A model generated the notes under the pieces. That model saw nothing but the letters and a program-made list of their open reading frames with translations, had not been told where the DNA came from and searched no databases. Both the position numbers and the translations under genes were made by a program. From Capitulum mitella (lineage: Eukaryota; Arthropoda; Thecostraca; Pollicipedomorpha; Pollicipedidae), in contig CP099844.1 of assembly GCA_030062745.1 (NCBI GenBank), positions 22,568,596 to 22,632,595 on the forward strand: DNA of 64,000 bases. Reading direction: 5' to 3'. Shown piece after piece: positions 9,428 to 21,599 of this stretch. The stretch's first letter is position 1. Each line of letters begins with the position of its first letter.

Positions 9428-10917
9428 TGAGCGAGAAAGTGGCACGTAGGATATTCGGAAATGGTGGCAGAGCCGGCTAAAATCTAAAATTGGGGAGCCA
9501 ACGGTGCCAAATGGTGTCCACACCTTGGTGAAGGGGCGATAGCTTGACCAACTGCCACTTGCTCTGATACCTATGACAAATCCGTGTTTGTGTTGAAGGA
9601 ATCTATATTTTACGCAGCGTGTTTTTTTCTCAGATTGTGCACTCCTCCCCTTTAACGCTTACGTGGAGCACCTTTAACTCTGAACCGCTAGCGTAATGGT
9701 GTTGATAGCCTCCCCCTTCGCCTGCCACGTAATTTAATTTGATTGCTCAAGTCATCGTACAAGTCATGGACGATGCGTTCATCAGCCTCATCTGCGAACG
9801 TTCTGAGTCTTTCGATTCGAACTGCACTGCTTTAAATCTGCGTGTTCATATTATATTCCTGCACACTGAAACGAATAATCATAACAAAACGTGTGAGCTT
9901 CGATAGACTGTGTTTGTCATTGCCCATTTATTGTTTGCAACCACGACTGCAATGACGAGCGTGACCTCTTCAAAATTATGACGGTATGTAAGGGGCACCT
10001 ACTAGTGGGAATGGCATGCCCAGCTCGCTTCTCTAAAACAGTGAATGAGTAAGCGTCCAAGCTTCGAAAATTGCTTTTCAAGGCAATGAAAACACTCAGT
10101 TCATTTGTGGTATATCTGTAGTAGTCTGCAAGCACAAACGCCATCAGCCCTCTTAGAGCTTTTTATTTGTCTAACGGGGAAGTTTGAAGACAGCCATCGT
10201 CAGAGTTTAAGCTAAGCAAACCTTAGTACTAACTGGTTGGTCCTTTCCGTGAGATCTTTCGACCACTACGGATTATTTCAGAACGGTGAGATAAGGAGAG
10301 GGGCAAGCGTAGTACTTAACTACGCCAAATCTCACCGAAAAGCATTCGGAAAATATTTCTGAGTAAAACTTGCTAGATAATGCTGAGATGTATCTCAAAC
10401 CGAGGATGTCAGATATTCCTTTTTAGAGTGGGAAGGTACTATGAATCACTCGGTCAAGTGGCTTTCTGTCGAAAACCGCTATGTTTGTATCTTTTCTTTC
10501 GGTCTTTATGGTGGTTTCAATGGCGAGATCGACACGTTCAAGAGTTAATTTCACGGCGTCCTTAACGTTAATGGCGCTATCCGTGTTCTTGCTCAAATCC
10601 ATATTTTAGTCTTCAATGAGACTCATGCACGAGTCAAAGATACAGAGTTATTCACGAGTTTATATATTGTTTCGTAACAGGTCAAATCGTTTGAGCCGTA
10701 GACGTCAGAAAACATGTTCTTAACATACAATGACTGGGAAGGTTTCCGCGGCCAAACTTATCGGTAATCGTCATCCGAAGTGGTCGCGAGTGAAGACCGG
10801 TGTCAATATCTTGAGCCGGTCTCGGTGATCTGAATTGTGACTGTTGCCCATAAGGGCCAAATCCTGTTCCGAAATAAGGCGAACTCTGTTACAGCCTCAG
10901 TTACAAGTCGAAGTCAC
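9428..10917. other. intergenic, no gene seen
   Basis: Mixed-composition DNA with only short, unrecognised open frames. No repeats or RNA genes seen. Confidence 0.5.
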
Positions 10918-11256
10918 TTAACCCTATTCCCGGCAGGGGGGCGGAATCCGCCCCCCTCGGGTTTTTTGCTTGCCAATTCCAGGCTTTTTAACGCAGCTTC
11001 ACGAAACTTGGTGACTTTTCCTAGCTATTCCTTCTACGTGCTGTGACAAAATTTCAAAATTCTATTTTTCTCAGGGGCGGAGCCAGGCAACGTTTTTGGG
11101 AGGCACCTCATGCCATTTTTGGCCATGTTGAGGGTAAAAAATAAATGTCTGCCAAAAACAGAGTTTTAAAGATAGAACTTAAAATTTTATATGGATGTAT
11201 AGCTTAATAGTTGAGCAATGTGCATACAAAGTTTTGTTTATCTGAGGTCACTTTGC

Positions 11257-11281
11257 AAGGTCAGGTCAAGGTCAAAAGTCA
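11257..11281 (+). promoter_or_regulatory. cluster of AGGTCA half-sites in piggyBac-like copy 2
   Basis: Three overlapping or adjacent AGGTCA/GGTCA half-sites followed by AAAGTCA. TCAAGGTCA within it matches the extended monomer site of FTZ-F1/ERR-type receptors. Copy 1 keeps the cluster (985-1009); in copy 3 it has decayed. Confidence 0.35.
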
Positions 11282-11568
11282 AAATTTGTTTTTTTGCAAT
11301 AATTTCGGCGTCGTTTTTTCAAATGTCAAGCCTGGAATACATATGACGTAGAAAGGTGTCCTTTACTTGTAGACCAAGTTTCAGCTTGATATCAGGTGGG
11401 GTCACGGAGCTATGACCTAAAATGTCAGTGCGCGTACCCTATATCGCAATAGCCATAAAATGAAATTTTTGAAATAGAGTGAATTAAAATGATTGAAAAT
11501 GTTTACAGATAATATTAAATGCACACGAGATCATTCCAAGTGACCCCAAGGTCACTGGAAGTCATTTA

Positions 11569-11581
11569 AGGTCAAAGGTCA
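11569..11581 (+). promoter_or_regulatory. DR1 nuclear-receptor motif inside piggyBac-like copy 2
   Basis: AGGTCAAAGGTCA, a perfect DR1, at the same internal position as in the other two copies. Confidence 0.4.
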
Positions 11582-12132
11582 CAAGTTGGTCTGAGAAACG
11601 TGTGACCGTGACAGTTCCCCCTTTTTCATGTCCCTGGCACCGCCTATGCTAAAATCATACAAACATTGTAATGCGATTTGTACTTCTTTAGTATAACATG
11701 ACTAGCAGAAGCCAAAAAAGGGTGTTTGCCTCTTTTGTTCATTCAGTTGTTCCAAAACTAATCCTCCTATTTTTGAAACCCTGTGAACGCCCATGAATTT
11801 TCTCAAAATTTCAGATTTGCGGACCCATGGTAAAAGCCCTATCCATAATCTCTCGATTCATGCCAGTTTCATCGAAATTGGTCAATAAACAACGGAGTTA
11901 TAAGAAGTCCAAAAGTACCCCCCATTTTGACAATTTTGCCCCCCTGTATCCACGAATCTCAAAATTTTGAAAATTTCTTTTCATAAAAATGTAGTTCACG
12001 TCACGACAAATCGATTGCCGTTTGTTGCGATGAAATCGGACAAGTAGTTCTTGAGATCTCAGGGGGGGACCGAATCCGCCCCCCCCTGCCGGGAATCGAC
12101 CATACCGTCTAGCCCTCCGGGAATAGGGTTAA

Positions 12133-13904
12133 AGTGGTCTCATATGACAACCAGAATCAATATTTCGAGTTAAACTTGGTGGTCTGACTGGGGATCTCTC
12201 ATCTTAGGGGTGAGCTTTTGGGTCAAAATAAGGGAAGTGCTACTCTGGCCGTGCTTACAGGTACATGCCATCTAACGCGGTTCCGTATGAAAACCGATGT
12301 AAATATATTGATAAGTTAGGCCATGTCTTGCGGAGATAGCTTAATTTTTAGACCGGTAAACGCCATCCAAGATGGCCACGCAAAACTGGTAGACTCTCCC
12401 GGTGATGGCTGTGCGTTTACCTCAAACTAATCCAGTCTAGTTCCACCAGTTAAATCCATTACAGTAATCTAGTCGTCCAAATTTATCGTCTGGCGGTAAG
12501 TTTGGCTGCTTCAGCTTCCCGTGGATTCCGATTTCAAATTTGTAAAAAAATCAAGCCGTTGGAAATTAAAACCCATGGTCAAATTTCACAGGTCAGGTTA
12601 CCAAGACTGACTTCAAACGCTGTCACTGGCCTTTATAAGTAACTGATTTCGGTGACGCCTATAAAAGAGTCGGACTGCAGTCCGGCGTTCTCGAATTTTG
12701 ACCTCTGAATTTAACCACGAAAGCCAGGGGTGACGGCCAGTTTACCTAAATCAACTCTGACACTAGCTTTTCTGTAGATCATCTCTGTTCCCTAGCTTGG
12801 TCGCGGCAGTGTTCGTCATCATTACGCGCAAAGGACGATTATTGAAACCAGCTCTGGCCTCTAGATGTCAAATGGTTTGACCTAATGCAAAGTAGAGTCA
12901 TATTCGTGAATAGCCTGATCGGTCTGGCCTGTGGAACGTAGGTTTTGTGAACATCTGATCGCAATTATCAGTGTGAATGCGGAATATGAATACGTATGCA
13001 GTACCGAGCTTCACAGACATCAAGCCCTCTAATTTTATACCTACCAAGAGCCCACTGAGTTTTAGCATCCCTGGTACTAAAACTGCGGCCAAGGATCGAT
13101 TTCGGAAGCAGAATATTTCCCCTTCCGAGACTTTAACCTCAGTAGGAAACAGTACGGTGTTAAAATACTCTGAGCTGCCAATCTGCCTGCGACTCCCGCC
13201 CGGACTCCGTGCCAGAGAGTGTACCGCGCGCTCTGCCGAACGCCGTACTGGCCAAAATTGGGTTAATGTCTCATTTGGGTTGACGAAGAGTGGGCCGGTA
13301 GTGCGGTGCGGAGCGTCGGGGCGAGGGTGTGCGTCTGCTGTGTGCAGTGTTGCCGCTCTGTCACAGACGGGATCTATCTGGATATATTGGGATACACGAG
13401 GTGAGCCTAAGCCCGATACTGGACGGCGTGAGTTCATCAAGCAGCATCGTCCACGAAGTTGTCCGTGTAGCTGGGATGGCCATAGGGATTGACCTTTGTT
13501 TGCTTTTTTTGTTTGTTTTTTTCAACGTGGGGGAACCCCTCGACAAGTACTTCAGCCACCGAATTTCAGTGGCCTCGTGTCAGGCTGGTCGGGCGGCCTC
13601 GGGTCACCCAATGAGTGTGGAGTAATGGCCCATGTCCAAATGCTCCCTGGTGCACAATGCGTCAGATACGCTTAAGAAATTCGGGACCAGAAAGCTTTCG
13701 ATTCTTGTGCGGTCAACTTGCAGTTTGGGATAATTATTTCGTTCGGAGGTGCAGAACCCATGTCAGATTTAAACGTACTACACGTTTAAAGCCTGGAATA
13801 TCACAGCTTCCTTTAACATTTGTTGGGCTGGTAGCAAAAAGCCTCGCGTTTTCGAATCCCTGTTCTGCACAGAACTTTATTTTTACTCAGCTTCTCGATG
13901 CTGG
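12133..13904. other. intergenic, no gene seen
   Basis: Mixed composition, no recognised protein family in any frame. A 180-residue minus-strand frame at 12898-13440 and a 171-residue plus-strand frame at 12977-13492 overlap each other and neither looks like a real protein. Confidence 0.5.
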
Positions 13905-14264
13905 TTGCACGCGAGAGGCTTTACGTTGGGTATCCATCCTCGCTTTTGGAATTCACGATAAACACGAAGGATATGGTCGACATCAGTGGCCAATAAAATT
14001 AGTTCTAACGCGCTGTTTACGCGTTCATACACTGCATGATCTACTGCTGGCGAGCTTATTGATACTATTATTGGTTGAACTGCCGAGATTATTGATATCG
14101 GTTGAACGCGAGAACCTTCCCGTTGGGTATTCATCCTTGGGTTTGGATTTTTTCATCATAAACACACGAAGGATATAATCGACACCAAAGGTCAATAAAA
14201 TTTCCACCGACATGCTTTTTGTTCGCTCATACACAATATGGCACCTACTGCTGTCGAGAATGAC
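13905..14264. repeat. 197 bp tandem duplication
   Basis: Copy A about 13905-14062, copy B about 14102-14264, period 197 bases, roughly 75% identical. Shared landmarks are GTTGGGTAT(C/T)CATCCT, AAACAC(AC)GAAGGATAT, CAATAAAATT and ACTGCTG. A further partial repeat of the unit start lies at about 14058-14090. Older than the 74 bp duplication by divergence. Confidence 0.8.
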
Positions 14265-15015
14265 GGCTGAGACCAGAAAGAGTCACGTTCGTTTCAAACA
14301 CTAGAAGTTTATTTGTGGGCAATAACGGTTGTGATCATGGTTGGCGTTGTAGATTTAGACCGTCTCTCCACTGTTTTAATATTCATCATTACCGGGGTTA
14401 TCTTCAAGTTAAGTAGCTCCAGAAAAACCTCGTCCCGTCACTAATCTTTGAAGCGTCGCTTTATCGAAACTCCTCCCTTGACTACGATCGTGGGATGGAG
14501 AAAATTGCACATTAAATGTGGGCTTGTTCAATTCAGTTCAGTTCAGATCAAAAGGTTCTGCTTATTAGCATTAAAATTATATTCATGCCGAATGCAGAAT
14601 ATTAAACTGTTTGAAAACTACGGAAATAACGATTCCAAAGTGAGAAAGACGCACCCATCATAAGAGCAAAGTTATTCATTTACACTTATTCGCACATTAC
14701 CACTCCTACGCTACTAGGCAATACATCTTTTGATGGACACTATCATTGAAACCTGGCAGCGGCACACAATAAATAAAAGAAAACCTCCTTGCGGGACCCG
14801 GTCTTGTGTGGGGCGACAAGCTGGACCTTATAGCGGAAATGTTCAAAACAACTGTGATCCTCGGTGTAACCCAAAAGGCACGCAAGTGTTGTTCTCGTTC
14901 TCGTCAGAAAAATTGGGACTCCTTTCGGCTCTTGATTTATCCGATTAATTGGCTGTTGCTTTTATCTCGGCGCCCCTCATCGACGAAATAGTTCGGCATT
15001 CTTCCACATGTACGC
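14265..15015. other. AT-rich intergenic, no gene seen
   Basis: No coding or RNA signal. A short TTCAG microrepeat sits near 14530. Confidence 0.5.
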
Positions 15016-15470
15016 ACCATGCGGACTGTAAACGCATTCAGGTTAGTTCGTAAGCCCCAGGCGCTCCGAAGTATGGCCTGGCGGCGTCGCCGGCCGGGCG
15101 GCGGCTTCTGTGTGTGCGCGGTCGCGCGCCGACAGCCGGCCGCTGTGTTCGTGTCCCAGAAACGGCCGCCGGCGGCTGCGCGGCGTCCCACTGTCGGCGC
15201 GCGGCAGACGGCGTGGCAGAAGGCGCTGACGGACAGCTGACGGCGCCGCGCCGCCCTCGCCGCCGGCGCAGTAATGCCGCGCCGAAGACGTCGCGACAGA
15301 TGGCCGCCAGTTTGTCGTCGTTTGGGATACTTCGCCGTAATGACCCGCCGCCGACATTCCGACCGCCGGCTCGTTCCCGAGACGGAAATGGCTCGCGGCC
15401 TCGCCGGATCAGCTTGCTTGGGAGCGCGTCCAGCCTGCAGGCGCAAAGTCGCGGTTGTAAAGAGTGATAG
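15016..15470. other. orphan CpG-rich island
   Basis: Abrupt switch to GC-rich, CpG-dense sequence, open in several frames on both strands at once, which reflects the lack of AT-rich stop codons, not coding. No domain recognised. Confidence 0.55.
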
Positions 15471-16840
15471 GCACCCACGAACAACAGCTAACAGCCTAGC
15501 TGTTAGCTTTATCATCCTCCTCCACGGTATGTGTGTCAAACCTGGCTCCGGCCCGAAGACCATTGATCCGCGACTATTGTCCAATCACGCCGCTATTGAG
15601 ACGCGTTAACCAAGACTCACCGTTGGCCCCGGCCTCCGTAACGGTACCGAAACGTTTCGCCACGGCTGGAGACGGATCACAGGTGCTACTGTTTCGTGCG
15701 CCGTCGGAGTCGCTGGTGGTACCGTCCTGTGAACGTGAACGAATTGCAGTCGCCGGAAAACCGGGTGGCTTAGTTCTTCGTGCGGCGACCAGAACCGGGT
15801 CAGGTGCTAGCCGTCAGGATCATCGACGGATAAGAATGATGCCCGGTGTCACTGTGTCCAGGGAGTGCTACTTGGCTCACGGTGGAGGCCTTTCTGCAGC
15901 GAGGATGCACACCTTTTGATGCAGCAGCGACTCCTTTCCCGGTGGCCTCATCAGAGCGCGAGAAATATGTTTCCTAGTATTCTCTCATTTAGAGCATGGA
16001 AAGCTCTTGTTGATTTCCCGACCGTATGTGGGTTTGCACATATAGATCAGATTCCTTATGGCTTGTGCCAAAATACATCGCCGCGGGAGATAATCAAGTT
16101 TCGCAACTGGAAGCAACTTCCTGTTTTCCGATCAACCAGATAACTCCACAGAATAGGGCAACGAAACGGTAGTTGTTTTGATGCGAACTGATGCGTTGCA
16201 TCAGCATTGTTGAGCCCCTCTCCTGAAACGAAATATGCACTATCGCTAACAGTTTTGTCTTTCGCGCAGCACTTCGCTGTTGATTGCATCTATGATCGCC
16301 TGAGTAATTTTATTTCTCCTTCGCAAATACATCGTTGATGTCCAGAGGAGCAATACGGAGATGATTGCAGTATTTGACTCGGCCGGCATCGCATGACCCG
16401 CGCGCCATCTTACTTTGGCTCAGGCCTGACGCGCCAGTTCCGCTTCACTGACATCTGCGGTAAATTCCACAGGGGTACCGCACGGCATGCAGACCGCGGA
16501 TCTCCAGGTACATCGAAACCTCAAAAATCCACCGTTATCTCCCGAGCGGCTGCGTACCGGAACCCCCCTACTTTGAAACGTTCTACAAAGCCGTCCGATA
16601 CACTAAAGAGGGCGCAGCGATTTCTGCGAAGTAAGCTCTCCGTCTTTCGGGTCTCCTGTCCCTCTCTGGTTTTCCTAACCTGCCTGACGGTCTCCATCCT
16701 AAATCCACAGCAACTCCCGTCCTCTCGCTGTCTGATTCCATGAGTCTGGCGGTATCCTATCCCCCCCCCCACTCCCCAGATCGGCCGGTCAAGTTTGCCC
16801 AACGCGGTCTTGTCTGAATCTCGTGCCGTCCGCTCCACGT
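15471..16840. other. intergenic, no gene seen
   Basis: Mixed composition. A run of ten C's at 16761-16770 is the only low-complexity feature. Confidence 0.5.
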
Positions 16841-17600
16841 CCGTGCGGCACTCTCCTGTCCTGTCATGCCGCTGACTGAAGAGCCCGGATCTGTCTGGTC
16901 CGCGGCGAAGTCGGCCCAGAGTCGGTCCGTGCCCGGCTGGCCGTCAGCGGTCACGGTCACGCCTCGGTCGCCGTCCGCTGCACCATCCTGTTGGCCCGCT
17001 AACCGCACCGGCCGGCCAGCGGACCGCTGACGGCGACCTCCGCACGGCCCGCCGCCCGCCGCCCGCTGCAGCCAGCTGACCGCACCCGTGTGACGGGAGT
17101 CTGTGAATTACCAGAGACGTCTCAAGGCGTCCTGTCGTAGGCGCGCCGAAACCGTCAGACTCTCGGAGACATTCCAAAGCAGGGGGACTGTCGGAGATGT
17201 TCCAGGGCAGATGGACTGTTAAAATGGCACAGCTAGACAGAATCAGAGCTAACGCGGCCAGTCAGCGGACCTTGCGCAACAAACTCCGCCGCACAGGCCG
17301 AGCTTCCCTTACCCCTTCCCTTGCTGACTGCGCCTAACGACTCGCCACCGGCAGTTCTGACCGCCAGCGCCCGCAGTCAGTGCCGCGTTCGACAGGTCGC
17401 TGACTCCCGGCCGGCGCTGCCTTGGCCGACAACCGCCGAGGTCGGCCTAACTGGACCGGGCAGTTGCACCGTCCGGGCGGCCACGCAGCGTCACGTACCG
17501 GCCAAGAAACCGCCCCGTGCGGCCAGACAGACCGGCGCTGTCCGCCCGGGCGCCGCCAATTAGGGTCACGCGACCGGCTCCACCTGCGTCTCTCTGACGT
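16841..17600. other. orphan CpG-rich island
   Basis: GC-rich block dominated by GGCCGG/CCGGCC words, with many overlapping frames and no recognised family. Confidence 0.5.
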
Positions 17601-17741
17601 ATTGAGCCGGTGCAATGACCGGACCCGGCTGCGGATACGCTGTTGCTGGCCCTCCTCTCCGAGCTGTCCTGTTCACAGGCCTGAATTTGCAGGTTAAAAT
17701 TTTTGGTGGCCTTATTCATGCCAAGTGTTTTTGTTTTGTTT

Positions 17742-17774
17742 TGTCCTTGCGCAAAGTGTTTTTGCGCAAGGACA
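17742..17774. repeat. perfect 14 bp inverted repeat, 5-base loop
   Basis: TGTCCTTGCGCAAA at 17742-17755 and its exact complement at 17761-17774 with loop GTGTT. It is preceded by a T/G-rich run. Could be a recent foldback or a replication-slippage product. Confidence 0.9.
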
Positions 17775-18325
17775 TAGTTTCAGAACAAAGCCTAGACGGC
17801 TAGTTTGTCCCTGACGATGTAAACAGCGAGGACTCGAATCTGACTGAAGGGAGAATTTGGTGCATTAGCAGAAGAAGGTCTGAAGCTTAGGGTAAAGTAA
17901 CGTTATGATAAAAAGAGACAAACATGGAACTGCACGTCTACGTGCCCGCTTCAAGTCAGGCTCGTAGCGTAACCCTCAGGTCAAAAGTTAATCACCTGCA
18001 CAAGAGCAGCAAAAAGAAGAAAAATGCTGTTGCTAGTGTTCCGTGCAGTGCAGAGACTTCCTGTGGTGACAGAGCGGGTCTGCCGCCGTCTAGAGCCGCT
18101 CTTTCCGCGATGTGGCGGTACTCTCACCCGCAAAGGGTCTGCCGTGGCGCTGTACGGTGGTTTTGCGGCGCTCGTCTTCAGAAGTGATTTCCAGCCTTCT
18201 GTTCTGAAGTGGGTTTGTGGCGTTCTGCTCCTGCAACGGGCCCACAACGGGCCCAGCTCCGACAGGATGTGTACCTGTGTCCGACAGCCTCTGTCGCTAT
18301 ACCCTTGCGCGTGTGTAACCGCTAC

Positions 18326-18691
18326 TACCTCTGGGTGTGCAGCAGTCTGTCACCAGCCCTACCTCTGGATGTGTAGCGGTCTGTGTCCGGCCCTACCTCT
18401 GGATGTGTAGCGGTCTGTGTCCGGCCCTACCTCTGGATGTGCAGCGGTCTGTGTCCGGCCCTACCTCTGGATGTGTAGCGGTCTGTGTCCGGCCCTACCT
18501 CTGGGTGTGCAGCGGTCTGTGTCCGGCCCTATCTCTTGGTGTGTAGCGGTCTGTGTCCGGCCCTTCCTCTGGATGTGCAGCGGTCTGTGTCTGGCCCTAC
18601 CTCTGGGTGTGCAGCGGTCTCTGTCCGGCCCTTCCTCTTGATGTGCAGCGGTCTGTGTCTGGCCCTACCACTGGGTGTGCAGCGGTCTGAC
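18326..18691 (+). repeat. 34 bp minisatellite, about 11 copies
   Basis: Exact 34-base periodicity: ten full units from 18326 to 18665 and a partial eleventh. Unit pattern is TACCTCTGGATGTGTAGCGG followed by TCTGTGTCCGGCCC, with few substitutions. None of the three plus-strand frames contains a stop, so the same peptide pattern cycles through all three frames. No sign of translation. Confidence 0.95.
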
Positions 18692-18900
18692 GGCCGGCCC
18701 GGACCTGCCAGCCGGCGCGGCGGTCGGTGGCGGCGATGACGGGGCCGCGCTGCGGCAGCCTTGACCGAGTGGGCAGACCCGGCGCCGGGGCCAGAGGGCG
18801 CCGCACCCTGGCGGGAGGCCGGCAGGCGCCGCCGACTGGGGGATGTCGGCAGCGGACATGCGGGCAGCTTTCAAACAGCCGCACCGCTGTCCTAGGCTGG
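18692..18900. other. short CpG-rich island after the 34 bp array
   Basis: GC-rich block directly abutting the minisatellite; no gene recognised. Confidence 0.45.
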
Positions 18901-20750
18901 ACGTGACCGGTTTCCATGTGATCACCACGGAAAAGTGTCGTGGTTGTGCAGCGAGCCCAGCCTCTTCAGGACCGGATACATTTGCATGTGGGTCTCATGC
19001 ATGCTCGGGAGCGGCGAACCTGCTTAGTGTGCAAAACTCCACGACGGATGCAGGCAAGTTTCACTCTCGTATTGTGGGGTCAGTTTGAAACCGTCGAGGA
19101 AGCTTTGCTGTTCACAGTAAATACAGTAGACCTGTTCTTGGAATACACATTTACATCACATTACTAACGAAACCAGGAAGTGTGATCCCATTCACATCCG
19201 GAGACGAGAGCAGTACGGTGGACACTGAGGTCCGCCACCCCCAGCCCAATCATTCTTTTCAGCCGAAACCTATATGGTGAGCATCTCAAAGCAATCCACA
19301 GGAATTCAGCTCGTATCTTCCCCGCCTCACATTTGAACGGCGGCATTCGGAGACCACTTCCACCACAGCGTATTCCCGGCACCGTTTCATTGGGGTGCCT
19401 TGCCACTTTGTCAAACCAGCGATCCAAGTGATGACTCAGTGCCACGTCATGTCATGATGTGATGCTTATTTGCTGTGGTGGATCATGGCGGTGTTCAGTT
19501 ATTTTCCGGTTTCTTACGGTCGGTGTGCGTTAAGGCAGTTAAGTTACACCGAACTGTGTGGTACTGCCCACTTTCTCCTTCGCTGCTGGTAAATTTTCGG
19601 GAAGGAAAGAAATGATGACTTTAAGTCACATCAAGGAAAAATGGGCGGTACAGATGTCGGCATGACGTAATGATCTCTTGACTTAGCACATTACGGCGAT
19701 TAGACAAGGTTATTTGTGCTTAATATCTCACTCAGACACGACCCAAACATCTATGATAATGTGTCATGAAGACATGTATTCTGCCACTTAAGTATCCACG
19801 GCGTTCTATCATCTGAAAAAGAGTGCGCTTGGATCGAGCTGCAACGAGAAAATTTTCTTTTCCCTTACCACCCTGGCCATAAAAAGCGGGATAAGCCAGC
19901 AAGCAGAAGTGAACCTGTCCTTGCAAAACGTCTGGGAAGGATCGCGGATAACTACGCTACGTTGCAAACAAATCTCTCGCATCAAGAAATTCGTGGGCAA
20001 AAACCAACAAGTAGACAAGGACTTGTCACGTCCAGCAACGGTGTGTAACAAGGGCTCAGCGCTGGAGAGTGGAGTCATTGGAAGGGTTGAGGTTACGTAC
20101 CTTAAAATAGCCCAGATTCACGAAAAAACAACGATACAACTCTGTCCGATCAAGAGATACATGACTTCCCTGGCCAGCAGTGTTTGCAAGGGTAGCTGGC
20201 TATACAGTGCAAGCGTTTCTCGGTCGAAAAAATGTCAGACGCAAGATTGGACAGCTCGGTCCAGAGAAGTGGCAGTGGCTGAGAGCAGTAACGGAACCAC
20301 CTCCAAAATTGTCAGGGATGCACACGCCATTCTGAGCCCATTCAGACCACACAGAGCCTTAGGCGTAATATTATTATTTTTGCACAGCTTGGGATGCACA
20401 TGCATCCCCAGCTCACATTAAAGCTCCCCCATGGCTGACATGTATGCAGAGACACAGGTGAGGTCGTGGCAGAAATGGCTGCGAAATGCCTGAGCGGCCT
20501 TAGCAGCGGGAATGTGACGGATCAATGGACCACAGCGACGATTCCTTGAGACAGTTCTACCGTAATCGCTGAAAACTATAAGCATAAAATGGGATGCACT
20601 GTATGCAAAAAAAATGAAGCTGGAACCAGCACCCGCATCTGCCGCAAAACTTGAAGTAAGCAACTTTGAACGTACAAGGCCACGCACATGGCACTACGCA
20701 ATCTCTTTGTCCGCCCCTTTGAAGACGTCCCTTGTTCTCGCCGCCGTCAT
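18901..20750. other. intergenic, no gene seen
   Basis: Mixed composition. The 170-residue plus-strand frame at 19909-20421 has no recognisable domain and near-neutral codon use. Confidence 0.5.
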
Positions 20751-21230
20751 CCGGGGACCTGTTCCTCGCACCAAGGCGGCTGACGATCTCGCGAGCCACC
20801 GCCACCGGCCGGCTGACCCTGGTCGGCCGGCGCCGGTGCCGGCAGAGCCGCCCCGCCCGCGGCGCCCGGGCGCATTCCTCTCAACGAAAGCGCGCCGCGG
20901 CGCCGCGGGCGCCGGCGGCGCAGTCGTGGCGCGCCGCCGCGCCGTATCTGGGTCAGTAGAGAGTGATCCCGGTGTCCGGACGCCGTCTGGCGGCGCGCAC
21001 CCGGCAGCGGCTCCTCGCCGGCTGACACGCCACCGACCTTGCGAGTTCCGTCGTAAACGCGCGCTCGTGCTGGTGCGAGGGGCCGCCGCCGCTGCAGAGC
21101 CGGAGTCGAGTGGGACGAGCCGCCGGTGATCGGGGCGGGACTGCTGAACTGCGGCTGATGCGATTTTCGCTCGCCAGGTCAGTACGGGGTCGTAGCGTAC
21201 GGAGAACCGTGTGTAGCCACCGACTTGGCA
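20751..21230. other. orphan CpG-rich island
   Basis: Very GC-rich with GCGCCGCG-type words. Multi-frame open on both strands; no domain found. Confidence 0.5.
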
Positions 21231-21599
21231 TCGCGTGGCGGCTGGTTTTGTCGCTGCTCGACTGCCTGTTGGTTTTTGTTCCTGGCACAGTCGCTAGATT
21301 GGGCAATTAATGATTGAACTATGTCAGTGGGACAGCTATAAACTGGGTAGGTTTACAAGTCTGTGGTCTTGTTTGATGTTTACTGTGGTTGGCCAGGTGC
21401 TGGAACCATCGGACGTCGTTCCGATGCTTCCGGACTTCATGCCCAGCTCCCCGGCAAGAGCTTTGTTTGCGTTGTTCACCACAGCCGGGCCCAGTAATGA
21501 TCCAATTAAACCCAGGACGCCACAATGACCTAATTAGAACGAGGGCTTGATGATAATGCCGAGCCAGCCATTTTTATCCATGGGCCGCCGGGCCTGGTT

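Larger units (their letters stand above)
10918..12132 (+). mobile_element. piggyBac-like non-autonomous DNA transposon, copy 2
   Basis: TTAA at 10918-10921 and 12129-12132 enclose perfect 12-base inverted ends (CCCTATTCCCGG and CCGGGAATAGGG). It is closely similar to copy 1 (about 90% by eye, opposite orientation). Ends are asymmetric: the left runs straight into a G-rich palindrome (GGGGGGCGGAATCCGCCCCC), while the right has an extra block containing GACCATACCGTCTAGCCC between an outer and an inner CCGGGAAT. Asymmetric subterminal repeats are known in piggyBac. The interior has no transposase. Confidence 0.85.

Noticed and set aside
18326-18691. CRISPR-like array
   Set aside because: Units abut with no unique spacers and the DNA is eukaryotic; these are minisatellites. 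The same applies to the arrays at 4201, 6041 and 34475.
21310-21528. 72-codon frame ending PSNDPIKPRTPQ as a possible terminal exon
   Set aside because: The acceptor-like TTGGCCAG has a poor pyrimidine tract and no upstream partner exon or family match was found.
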